Notes under the pieces: generated by a model
What the model was told of the DNA's origin: nothing
What the model saw: the letters and a program-made list of their open reading frames with translations, nothing else
The model's database searches: none
Shown: piece after piece, positions 39,095 to 46,045 of the stretch
Numbering within the stretch: the first letter of the stretch is position 1
Layout: every line of letters starts with the position of its first letter
Position numbers and translations under genes: made by a program
Source of the DNA: Telluria beijingensis
GTDB taxonomy: Bacteria; Pseudomonadota; Gammaproteobacteria; Burkholderiales; Burkholderiaceae_D
Assembly: GCF_030770395.1 (NCBI RefSeq)
Contig: NZ_CP132480.1
Coordinates: 2,164,714 to 2,228,713 of the forward strand
DNA length: 64,000 bases
Direction of reading: 5' to 3'

Positions 39095-39405
39095 TCGTGG
39101 CGCGCGACGCGTGGGCCTATCGTGAACTGGTGGTGGAATCGGCATTTGATCCATGGAGCGGCAGGCCGCGCATCCGTCCGGTGTCGGGGCAGGCGTTTGC
39201 GACCGATATGCGGGTGCAGTGTTCGCGCCGTTTGCTCGACCTTGAACAGTATCCGGTCGGGACGCGCTTTCTGCTGTCGGCGCGGATCACGGATCGCCAG
39301 GGCGGCGAGCCTTTCCTGTATGCCTGGCATGGCGATCCGGTGACCGTGATGAGCAAGGCGGAGGTAAAGCGGTTCCTGGAGATGTATCGCCGCCTGCGGC
39401 TGTGA
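39091..39405 (+). CDS. Small unknown protein coupled to the MFS gene
   Basis: 104 residues from GTG 39091, which overlaps the MFS stop (GTGA); a second GTG at 39097 is possible. The protein is soluble, basic, with MRVQCSRRLLDLEQYPVGTRFLLSARITDRQGGEPFLYAWHGDPVTVM in the middle and a helical end (KRFLEMYRRLRL). I do not recognise a family. Tight coupling suggests co-expression with the transporter. A bidirectional-looking terminator follows at 39424-39448. Confidence 0.65.
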   Translation: MIVARDAWAYRELVVESAFDPWSGRPRIRPVSGQAFATDMRVQCSRRLLDLEQYPVGTRFLLSARITDRQGGEPFLYAWHGDPVTVMSKAEVKRFLEMYRRLRL

Positions 39406-39423
39406 ATATGGCGGCAAACATGA

Positions 39424-39448
39424 AAACGGCCGCGCATGGCGGCCGTTT
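39424..39448. terminator. Shared terminator hairpin between convergent units
   Basis: AAACGGCCGC (39424-39433) and GCGGCCGTTT (39439-39448) form a perfect 10-bp stem with loop GCATG. It has A-rich sequence on its left and TTT on its right, so it can serve the MFS unit on the plus strand and the nuoA2 unit on the minus strand. Confidence 0.75.
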
Positions 39449-39450
39449 GG

Positions 39451-39639
39451 CTAAGTGACGGCAGGCGGGGGAGGGGCCGCCGCGCCAGTGGCCAGCACGA
39501 ACAGGCTCAGCGCAATCCCGGTGCCGGCGATGGTCGCCAGCAGCGCCGCGGTGCGCGGCCTGGCGTTCTTGTGCGAGCGCCAGGCGGCATCGAGCAGGCC
39601 GATGCCGATTACCAGGTTCACGAACAGCATGGCGTCCAT
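39451..39639 (-). CDS. Two-helix small membrane protein, coupled to second nuoA
   Basis: 62 residues with two hydrophobic segments (MLFVNLVIGIGLLDAAW and AALLATIAGTGIALSLFVLATG) joined by a basic turn (RSHKNARPR), and a Pro-rich tail. It starts 6 bases after the stop of the second nuoA gene on the same strand, so translation is probably coupled. The terminator at 39424-39448 follows directly. I do not recognise a family. A role beside the extra NuoA is inferred from position only. Confidence 0.7.
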   Translation of the reverse strand: MDAMLFVNLVIGIGLLDAAWRSHKNARPRTAALLATIAGTGIALSLFVLATGAAAPPPPAVT

Positions 39640-39645
39640 GGTTAC

Positions 39646-40005
39646 TTAATCCCAGTCCAGCGCGCCTTTTTTCCATTCATAGGCCAGGCCGATGGTCAGC
39701 AGGCCCAGGAACACCATCATGGCCCAGAAGCCGGTCGAACCGATATCGGTCACGACGACCGCCCATGGCACCAGGAAGGCCACTTCCAGGTCGAACAGGA
39801 TGAACAGGATCGCGACCAGGTAGAAGCGAACGTCGAACTGCATGCGCGCATCGCCGAAGGCTTCGAAACCGCACTCGTACTGCGACAGCTTTTCGGGATC
39901 GGGGCGGTGCGGGCCAAGAACGCGGCCCAGCACCTGGGGCGCAACGCCGACCAGGATGCCGATGATGATGAACATGAGTACGGGGAAGTATTCTTCGAGA
40001 TTCAT
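39646..40005 (-). CDS. Second NuoA-like subunit outside the nuo operon
   Basis: 119 residues, the same length as operon NuoA (20054-20413) and by eye about 70 percent identical. It begins [18 protein letters not shown] and keeps the loop [20 protein letters not shown] and the end KKGALDWD. Differences cluster in the third helix and loop ([17 protein letters not shown] against [17 protein letters not shown]). It has its own promoter at 40077-40105 and ends with a 62-residue membrane protein and a terminator. It could be an alternative complex I subunit or a paralogue with another partner; no other extra nuo gene is in the window. Confidence 0.9.
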   Translation of the reverse strand: MNLEEYFPVLMFIIIGILVGVAPQVLGRVLGPHRPDPEKLSQYECGFEAFGDARMQFDVRFYLVAILFILFDLEVAFLVPWAVVVTDIGSTGFWAMMVFLGLLTIGLAYEWKKGALDWD

Positions 40006-40076
40006 GGTTCTACTGCGCGGTGATGCGCGTGGGTTGATAAAGGAATGATGCGGCCTCGACAGGCAAAGTTGGCTCG

Positions 40077-40105
40077 ATTCTAACCGCATATAACCATGTT
40101 GCCAA
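40077..40105 (-). promoter_or_regulatory. Promoter of the second nuoA unit
   Basis: On the minus strand TTGGCA (40105-40100), 17-base spacer, TAGAAT (40082-40077), 71 bases before the start of the second nuoA. Both hexamers are near consensus with ideal spacing. Confidence 0.65.
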
Positions 40106-40241
40106 CACAGTATTTTGCGCGCAGTTACTGTGTTTACGAGGGTATTTACGCGCAACTGGGCCCGTGCACACCCGTGCGCCGCCCGAAATGGTTATCATCA
40201 GGGGTTGGCAAATCGACCTCATCCAAACCCAAAGGAGCACC

Positions 40242-40796
40242 ATGGCCTCGAAAAAAATCGCCGTCCTCGTCGGCAGCCTGCGCAAGGATTCGTACACCCG
40301 CCGCGTCGCCCACAGCCTGACCGCGCTGGCGCCCACCGGCCTCGAATTGTCCATCGTCGAGTTGCGTGACCTGCCGCTATATAACGAGGACGACGAGACG
40401 GCCACGCCGCCGGCCGCGTTCACGGCCTTCCGCGACGCCATCCGCCAGGCCGACGGCATCCTGTTCTGCACGCCGGAATACAACCGCTCGGTGCCGGGTG
40501 CGCTCAAGAACGCGATCGACGTCGGCTCGCGCCCCTACGGCAAGGCGGCCTTCGCCGACAAGCCCTGCGCCATCGTCAGCGTCTCGCCGGGCGCGCTGGG
40601 CGGCTTCGGCGCCAACCACCACCTACGCCAGATGCTGCCATTCCTGAACATGCCGACCATGCCGGCGCCGGAAGCCTATGTCGGCAGCGTCGCCACCAAG
40701 TACGAGGGCAATGAGCTGATCGACGAATCGTCGCGCGCGTTTTTCCAGAAATTCATGGCCGCCTTCGACGCCTGGGTGCGCCAGCATGCCAACTGA
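40242..40796 (+). CDS. NADPH-dependent FMN reductase
   Basis: 184 residues, flavodoxin-like. The FMN-binding loop VGSLRKDSYTRRVAHSL is near the N-terminus, and TPEYNRSVPGALKNAIDVGSR is the second flavin loop of the ChrR/azoreductase-type family. It reduces flavins, quinones or similar acceptors with NAD(P)H. ATG 40242 follows AAAGGAG at 40231-40237. It is divergent from the second nuoA and overlaps the VOC gene by 11 bases. Confidence 0.92.
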   Translation: MASKKIAVLVGSLRKDSYTRRVAHSLTALAPTGLELSIVELRDLPLYNEDDETATPPAAFTAFRDAIRQADGILFCTPEYNRSVPGALKNAIDVGSRPYGKAAFADKPCAIVSVSPGALGGFGANHHLRQMLPFLNMPTMPAPEAYVGSVATKYEGNELIDESSRAFFQKFMAAFDAWVRQHAN

Positions 40797-41226
40797 TCCT
40801 GGTTTGCCAGCGCCGCCGCCGATGGCGGTGCTCGGCCTCGATCACATCGTGCTGCGGGTGATCGACCTCGAGCGCATGATCGCCTTCTATGGCGAGGTGC
40901 TGGGCTGCCACGTCGAACGCCGCCAGGACGAGATTGGCCTGGTCCAGCTGCGCGCCGGCAGCGCGCTGATCGACCTGGTGCCGGTCGGCGGCAAGCTGGG
41001 CGCCATGGGCGGCGCAGCGCCCGGCCGCGAGGGCCACAACCTCGACCACCTGTGCCTGCGCGTCGAACCCTATGATGAAGCGGCGATCCGGGCCCACCTG
41101 GCGGCGCACGGCGTCGCGGTCGGCGAGAGCGGTTCGCGCTACGGCGCAGAAGGCGAGGGGCCGTCGATCTACCTGCAAGACCCGCAAGGCAACACCGTGG
41201 AACTGAAAGGCCCGGCGGCCCGATGA
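40786..41226 (+). CDS. VOC family (glyoxalase-like) protein
   Basis: 146 residues with one vicinal-oxygen-chelate domain: LGLDHIVLRVIDLERMIAFYGEVLGC, then EGHNLDHLCLRVEPYDEAAI and SIYLQDPQGNTVEL. Metal ligands would be His in LDHIVL, His in LDHLCL and Glu near the end. The 12-residue Pro-rich N-terminus may be absent if the ATG at 40822 is used. It overlaps the FMN reductase gene by 11 bases and the channel gene by 4, so the three form one transcript. Substrate unknown. Confidence 0.88.
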   Translation: MPTDPGLPAPPPMAVLGLDHIVLRVIDLERMIAFYGEVLGCHVERRQDEIGLVQLRAGSALIDLVPVGGKLGAMGGAAPGREGHNLDHLCLRVEPYDEAAIRAHLAAHGVAVGESGSRYGAEGEGPSIYLQDPQGNTVELKGPAAR

Positions 41227-42143
41227 TCCGCGCGACCGACAGCAAGATCGTACCGCCACCCCCGCGCGACCTGCCCACCATCCTGGGCCGGCCGCCGTCC
41301 GGCTGGCGCGCCAGCATGTTCGACGTCATCTTCGGCAACGACACGCCGGCCGGGCGCCGCTTCGACATCGTGCTCGTGCTCCTGATCCTGCTCAGCATCC
41401 TGGTCGTGGTGCTCGACAGCGTGCCCGCCATCTATAGCCAGTATGCGGGCCTGACCTCGGTGCTGGAGTGGGGCTTCACGATCCTGTTCACGGTCGAATA
41501 CATCGCCCGCCTGGTGTGCGTGCAGCGGCCGGTGCGCTATGCGCGCAGCTTCTACGGGATCATCGACCTGGTGTCGGTGCTGCCCACCTACCTGTCGCTG
41601 CTGCTGCCGGGTAGCCAGGTCTTCCTGGACGTGCGCATCCTGCGCCTGCTGCGCGTGTTCCGCATTTTCAAACTGACGCTGTACATCGAGGAATACACGC
41701 GCCTGGGCGAAGCGCTGGTCGCGAGCCGGCGCAAGATCATGGTGTTCCTGTCGGTGGTGCTGATGCTGATCCTGATTCTCGGGACCATCATGTACGTGAT
41801 CGAGGGGCCGGAGAATGGCTTCAGCAGCATCCCGATGTCGATGTACTGGGCGACGGTGACCATCACCACGGTGGGCTATGGCGACATGGTGCCGCACACG
41901 CCGGTGGGCAAGGCGATCGCGTCGTTCATGGTGCTGCTGGGCTGGGGCATCCTGGCGGTGCCGACCGGTATCGTGTCAGCCGAGATGACGTCGCAGAAGA
42001 TGTCGCGTCATGCGCCGCGGGGCGTGCCGCGCCAGTGCGGGGCTTGCGGTAGCAGGGACCATGATCCGCGGGCGCATTTTTGCAAGGATTGTGGGGCGCC
42101 GTTGAGTTCGACCGAAACCTTGAGTCCCAGACAAGACCTTTAG
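41223..42143 (+). CDS. Voltage-gated K+ channel-like protein with C-terminal zinc ribbon
   Basis: 306 residues. Six membrane segments; S4 carries the Arg-rich pattern RILRLLRVFRIFK (138-150); the K+ selectivity filter TVGYGD is at 216-221 between S5 and S6. After S6 a four-cysteine ribbon CGAC...CKDC (Cys272, 275, 287, 290) ends the protein. This is the bacterial Kv-type ion transporter family. The zinc ribbon is in the cytoplasm and could aid tetramer assembly or sense metal or redox state (inference). Overlaps the VOC gene by 4 bases. Confidence 0.92.
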   Translation: MIRATDSKIVPPPPRDLPTILGRPPSGWRASMFDVIFGNDTPAGRRFDIVLVLLILLSILVVVLDSVPAIYSQYAGLTSVLEWGFTILFTVEYIARLVCVQRPVRYARSFYGIIDLVSVLPTYLSLLLPGSQVFLDVRILRLLRVFRIFKLTLYIEEYTRLGEALVASRRKIMVFLSVVLMLILILGTIMYVIEGPENGFSSIPMSMYWATVTITTVGYGDMVPHTPVGKAIASFMVLLGWGILAVPTGIVSAEMTSQKMSRHAPRGVPRQCGACGSRDHDPRAHFCKDCGAPLSSTETLSPRQDL

Positions 42144-42185
42144 GTTGCAAGGGAAGCAATGGCCGATTATCGGGATGTTGCGATT

Positions 42186-42208
42186 GTCCACTTTCGGTAG
42201 GAGTGGAC
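42186..42208. repeat. Hairpin, GTCCACT type, left edge of second patch
   Basis: GTCCACT (42186-42192) pairs with AGTGGAC (42202-42208) around TTCGGTAGG, followed by GT. It is a relative of GTCCGCT/AGCGGAC hairpins at 9866-9923 and 43096-43123. It lies at the GC-to-AT change in base composition after the channel gene. Confidence 0.55.
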
Positions 42209-42333
42209 GTAACCAACGGTGCACTACGGTTTAATAACAGGCGGTGCGACGATGTATTGATATTGTCCAGGTATTATTAGCGTAGATATGTCTGGTCATT
42301 GTTGGCTTAGGCCCAAAAAAATATAAAGAATTC

Positions 42334-43017
42334 ATGAACGCCTTTGTAACTGATCAAAACTTTGAGGTCCGCTTGCGTCAAGCGGTATCACTAGCCTGGC
42401 AGATATTTTGTCGCAAGGTCGGTGGTGGGCTGCTTCCGATAAATAAAGAGGCCTCTATGCAGCTGCAGTACGCCTACATTCTTAAGCAACTTCTTCCGCT
42501 AACATTGCAGCATAAGGGAGAGAGTGCAGACTTGGAACTCGAAACTAGCCTGAAGACGAGCCGCGGCACTAACAATGTTGACGTACTACTTCGTGGAGAA
42601 TCCGCAGCAGGGCTGGTTTGTATTGCAATTGAGATGAAATGCTATCGTACGTATGCTGCATCTGGAGGCACTCGTGGCGCACACGACATTTTTATGAAGG
42701 ATGTTTATGAGGACCTGGCTGTACTTGAAGACTACATCAGCCTCGGTCACGCTTCTCGTGGGGTCGCGCTAGTTATGAACGATCTTCAAAGATTTGTAAA
42801 TCCAAAGGTAAGATCTGGAAAATGCTGGGCATATGACATCTCGGACGGATACACTTTCCCAGGCGGGAAAATAGCTGTGCCAATTGGAGGGAAAAACATT
42901 TCTATTGACCTCCAGAGATCGTATAGATTTGCTTGGGAAAAATTCGGTTCAATGTGGTTCACTGAAATAGAGGGGGCACGGCCGTCGTCTTCGGATGGAG
43001 AACTTCAGTACAATTAA
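42334..43017 (+). CDS. Orphan PD-(D/E)XK nuclease-like protein
   Basis: 227 residues, AT-richer than its neighbours, no signal peptide or membrane segment. A likely restriction-endonuclease-fold core is seen: Glu39 in the first helix, then NNVDVLL with Asp83, and CIAIEMKCY with Glu100 and Lys102, giving D-x16-E-x-K. After this comes DIFMKDVYEDLAVLEDY and a strand SRGVALVMND, as in many nuclease-fold proteins where a helix follows ExK. No methyltransferase or other restriction gene is near. I do not recognise a named family. Could be a solitary restriction or defence nuclease, or a DNA repair enzyme; activity is inferred. Confidence 0.6.
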   Translation: MNAFVTDQNFEVRLRQAVSLAWQIFCRKVGGGLLPINKEASMQLQYAYILKQLLPLTLQHKGESADLELETSLKTSRGTNNVDVLLRGESAAGLVCIAIEMKCYRTYAASGGTRGAHDIFMKDVYEDLAVLEDYISLGHASRGVALVMNDLQRFVNPKVRSGKCWAYDISDGYTFPGGKIAVPIGGKNISIDLQRSYRFAWEKFGSMWFTEIEGARPSSSDGELQYN

Positions 43018-43095
43018 CGCCGATTTGAAACGGCAAAGAGCCTTTCAGTACAGCTATCGAGACTAAATAAATCGGTAAAGCCAACTTGATGTCAA

Positions 43096-43123
43096 ACGTC
43101 CGCTCGGGCGCGTTAGCGGACGT
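43096..43123. repeat. Hairpin, GTCCGCT type, between the two accessory genes
   Basis: ACGTCCGCT (43096-43104) pairs perfectly with AGCGGACGT (43115-43123) around CGGGCGCGTT. It sits where the AT-rich gene ends and the GC-rich TnsB-like gene begins. There is no T tract, so a terminator is not evident. The 149 bases from 43018 to 43166 hold no gene I can support. Confidence 0.6.
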
Positions 43124-43166
43124 AATCATGTTCAACTCCGAAGCTGCACCAATATGCCAGGATCGG

Positions 43167-43961
43167 TCATGCCATGGCCGCATGCATGGAATAGCTTGCC
43201 GTTGGCTGAACACGCGGCTGCACCGACCGTACCGGCGCGACCGCCGCCGGCACCGCAGCATCCCGCTCGAGCCAATAATTGAACTGCCCAAAACTCGGCT
43301 GCGCCCCCGCATCGACGTCCTGGAAGAAATCCTCGAGCATCTGGCGGTAAGCAGCGCGCCGCGAGAACGCATCGTGGCTGGCCGCATAGCGCGCGGCGGC
43401 AACCCGGAAGATCGCCCGCATCCCTTCGTCGGCATTGGTGCCGGTAGCCGCCCCCTTGCGCGGCCGCCCTCGCTTGATGCCGGCCGTCACCGCGCGGGTA
43501 CGCCCCGGCGCGCCCGAGTTGCCGTAGTCCGGCAGCAGGGCGTCGGGCGTCTGGCCGCGTTCCCAGTAGCGGCGCAGGTAGCGCAGGATGCTGGACTTCG
43601 ACATGCCGTGGGCGGCGGCGTAGGCGGATATCAGGGCGGCGCGCCGGCGCGGATCGACCAGCGCCTGGCGATCGGCGTGCAGGGTGCGCACCGCCGACCA
43701 GGCCTTGGCCTGCAGGTTCAGGTAGCCCTGCGGCACCGGCTCGCGCGGCGGGCTTGCTGCGAACGGGTCGACCAGCAGGCGCCGCGCGCGGCCGAAGGCC
43801 AGCGCTTCTTCCAGCACCGCCAGGCGCACCGGTTCGGGCATCGCGGCGTGGCTGTCCAGTTGATAGGTCCAGGCCTGCCCCTGCGGCCTGTCGAGCCACA
43901 GTACGCGCACCGTGCGGCCGGGCATGCCCGGGTATTCGATCACATCATTTTGTCCGATCAT
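43167..43961 (-). CDS. TnsB-like protein reduced to the DNA-binding part
   Basis: 264 residues that follow the N-terminal third of Tn7 TnsB: an opening MIGQNDVIEYPG...VRVLWLD, helix-turn-helix region GMSKSSILRYLRRYWERGQTPDALLPDYGNSGAPG, a basic linker KRGRPRKG, and AYRQMLEDFF...PSFGQFNYWLERD. In TnsB the RNase H-fold DDE core follows there; here a 35-residue low-complexity tail and a stop follow instead. ATG 43961 has GGGAG six bases upstream. GC content is host-like and the frame is intact, so it may be an exapted DNA-binding protein rather than debris. No tnsA, tnsC or tniQ is in the window. Confidence 0.75.
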   Translation of the reverse strand: MIGQNDVIEYPGMPGRTVRVLWLDRPQGQAWTYQLDSHAAMPEPVRLAVLEEALAFGRARRLLVDPFAASPPREPVPQGYLNLQAKAWSAVRTLHADRQALVDPRRRAALISAYAAAHGMSKSSILRYLRRYWERGQTPDALLPDYGNSGAPGRTRAVTAGIKRGRPRKGAATGTNADEGMRAIFRVAAARYAASHDAFSRRAAYRQMLEDFFQDVDAGAQPSFGQFNYWLERDAAVPAAVAPVRSVQPRVQPTASYSMHAAMA

Positions 43962-44040
43962 CGCCATCTCCCACAAAGCCCCTGGAATCCAGGGCACTTT
44001 CTGACATGCAAGGATCGGGCCAGCTCGCGCCCACGGGGGC

Positions 44041-44070
44041 GTGCACGTTTGGTGCACCTCAACTGTGCAC
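44041..44070. promoter_or_regulatory. Three GTGCAC palindromes, putative operator
   Basis: GTGCAC at 44041-44046, 44052-44057 and 44065-44070, start-to-start spacing 11 and 13 bases. They lie 80 bases upstream of the TnsB-like start and 80-109 upstream of the phasin start. CGTGCC-TGG-GGCACG at 44099-44113 is another inverted repeat. PhaR-type repressors bind TGCA-rich sites before phasin genes; the TnsB-like protein is another possible binder. Confidence 0.45.
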
Positions 44071-44149
44071 TGGCGTGGGCGCTTTAGTCTTCGTTGTTCG
44101 TGCCTGGGGCACGCCACAATCATATTCACTCATCCACAGAGAGGCTTGC

Positions 44150-44740
44150 ATGTATCCGTTCCCGCAATCCATCACGCCAACCGTGCGCACCCATATGGAC
44201 GCGCAGACCGCCTTCGTCAACGAGATGTCCAAATCGCTGTTCCGTTCCTTCCAGCAGATGTGCGAGCTGAACATCCAGCTGGCCCAGACCATGCTCGAGG
44301 AAACCACGCTGGCCAGCCAGCACGTGCTGAGCGTCGACCGCCAGTCCGAACTGCTGGGCGCCGCCTCGGCGCGGGCCCAGCCGGCCACCGAGAAATTGCG
44401 CGCCTACCAGCAGCACATCGCGCGCCTGGCCTCCGAGGCCCAGGTCGAGCTGGCGCGCGTGACCGAGCAGCACGTGCAGAACACCACCCGCACCGCGCGC
44501 GCGGTGGTCGACGACCTGGCGCGCACCTCGGCCGAGGAAACCGAGCGCGGCATCCGTACCCAGCAAGAGGCGCTGCGCACCATGACCGACCCGTTCGCGC
44601 GTCCGGATGGTGCGATCCACGCGCGCGGCGACGGTGCGGCGCAGCCGATGCCGCAGGCCGGCCAGCAGGCTAGCCAGCAAGTAGCCCAGCAAGCGGCCCA
44701 GGCCGGCCAGCAGGCGCGTTCATCTGGCGCGACACATTGA
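44150..44740 (+). CDS. Phasin-family protein
   Basis: 196 residues, amphipathic helices throughout. The core (MDAQTAFVNEMSKSLFRSFQQMCELNIQLAQTMLEETTLASQHVLS) fits the phasin_2 domain that coats polyhydroxyalkanoate granules. The C-terminus is a Gln/Ala-rich coiled repeat (QAGQQASQQVAQQAAQAGQQ). ATG 44150 is preceded by AGAGG. No PHA synthase gene is in the window. Related small proteins exist with unknown roles, so granule binding is inferred. Confidence 0.85.
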   Translation: MYPFPQSITPTVRTHMDAQTAFVNEMSKSLFRSFQQMCELNIQLAQTMLEETTLASQHVLSVDRQSELLGAASARAQPATEKLRAYQQHIARLASEAQVELARVTEQHVQNTTRTARAVVDDLARTSAEETERGIRTQQEALRTMTDPFARPDGAIHARGDGAAQPMPQAGQQASQQVAQQAAQAGQQARSSGATH

Positions 44741-44748
44741 GCGCGGGC

Positions 44749-45966
44749 TTACCGCATCAGCGGCGCCGGGCGTGACGCCGACGCCGGCCTCGCTGCGCTT
44801 GCCCGCGGCGCCAGGCCGAACAGCGGCCGTGCCCAGCACAGGCGGCGCACGGCTTCGTACAGCGCGAAGCTGCCGGTCGCGGTCAGGACCATCAGCATCA
44901 GTGCTTCGACGCCGGGCGCCAGGTCGAGCGGCTTGAAGCTGTGCGCCAGCACCACGATCAAGGTCTGGTGGGCGATGTACACCGGGAACACCGCATCGGT
45001 GAGGTAGCGCCGCGCCGGGCCGTCGCGGTCCAGGTGGCGGCGCGCGAAGCCGCAGGCGGCGACGATCGCGCCCCAGGCGCACAGTGTGTACACATAGCGC
45101 ATCACGGGCCGCCAGAACGCCATCATCTGCGCGCTGTGTTCGTGGTGCGGGGCGGCATACCAGGCGACGATCGTGGCCCAGGCGGCCAGTGCGATGCCGA
45201 GGGCGACCCAGCGCTGGGCCTCCATACCTGTCCATACGGCGGGGCTGCGCGCCACCAGGGCGCCGAGCAGGAACAGCGGTAGATAGGTGGCGTGGTTGAA
45301 CCAGTCGTCGACCAGTGCATGCGTCGATGGGAAATGGTCGGCCAGCAGGATGCGCACCAGCGCCAGGAACAGCGCCGGCAGCGCGATCAGCTTCCAGCCG
45401 CGGAGGCAGGCGCCGATGCGCCGCGCCAGCGCCGCGATGCGGACTTCTCCCAGCAGCGCCACGCAGGCGGCCAGCGCCAGCGTATAGACCCACAGGTAGG
45501 CCACGAACCACAGGTGGTTCCAGGTCGGCAGGATCAGGCAGCCGTCCTGGCAGAAACCGCCGTAGCCGGCGAGGTACAGGCGCATGAAGGCCACGAAGCC
45601 ATCGGCATAGCCGAGCTTTTCGACCACCTCCAGGTAGGGTTGGGGCGGCACGATCGCCAGCATGCCGAACAGCAGCGGCAACAGCAGGCGCAGGCTGCGC
45701 CGGCGCACGAAGGTACCCGGCGCCATCTTTCGCAGCAGGAAGTGCGAGGCCACGCCGGCCACGAAGAACAGCAGGCCCAGCCGCCAGGGCGAGGACAGCA
45801 GCATGAACGGTTCCGGCCCGGCGCCCGCGTGCGGACTCTTCACGTGCCAGCCCCAGCTGACGTAGTACATGCCGACGTGATAGGCGATCAGCACGAAGAA
45901 GGCCAGGATACGGACCCAGTCGAGAAAATACAGGCGGTGGTTGCTGGTGATGGCGGTGGGCTGCAT
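44749..45966 (-). CDS. Acyltransferase-3 family membrane protein
   Basis: 405 residues with about ten membrane segments. The N-terminus RLYFLDWVRILAFFVLIAYHVGMYY has the R/K-x10-H pattern of acyltransferase 3 (OafA/OpgC-like) proteins, which move acyl groups to extracytoplasmic sugars. A long central loop FVAFMRLYLAGYGGFCQDGCLILPTWNHLWFVAYL is typical of the OpgC-like branch. The C-terminus is Ala/Arg-rich. It stands downstream of the LytTR regulator gene on the same strand, 80 bases away, and could belong to its transcript. Substrate unknown. Confidence 0.85.
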   Translation of the reverse strand: MQPTAITSNHRLYFLDWVRILAFFVLIAYHVGMYYVSWGWHVKSPHAGAGPEPFMLLSSPWRLGLLFFVAGVASHFLLRKMAPGTFVRRRSLRLLLPLLFGMLAIVPPQPYLEVVEKLGYADGFVAFMRLYLAGYGGFCQDGCLILPTWNHLWFVAYLWVYTLALAACVALLGEVRIAALARRIGACLRGWKLIALPALFLALVRILLADHFPSTHALVDDWFNHATYLPLFLLGALVARSPAVWTGMEAQRWVALGIALAAWATIVAWYAAPHHEHSAQMMAFWRPVMRYVYTLCAWGAIVAACGFARRHLDRDGPARRYLTDAVFPVYIAHQTLIVVLAHSFKPLDLAPGVEALMLMVLTATGSFALYEAVRRLCWARPLFGLAPRASAARPASASRPAPLMR

Positions 45967-46045
45967 GGCGCGCTCTTGTGATGATGGAGGTCACAGCATC
46001 GCGCACGGCGCGCGGCAAGGCGAGCGCCGTGGGGCGAATCGGGCC

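Noticed and set aside
42144-44149. A complete Tn7-like transposon
   Set aside because: Only the TnsB-like N-terminal part is present. There is no TnsA, TnsC, TniQ or terminal inverted repeat that I can find, and the nuclease-like gene does not resemble TnsA.
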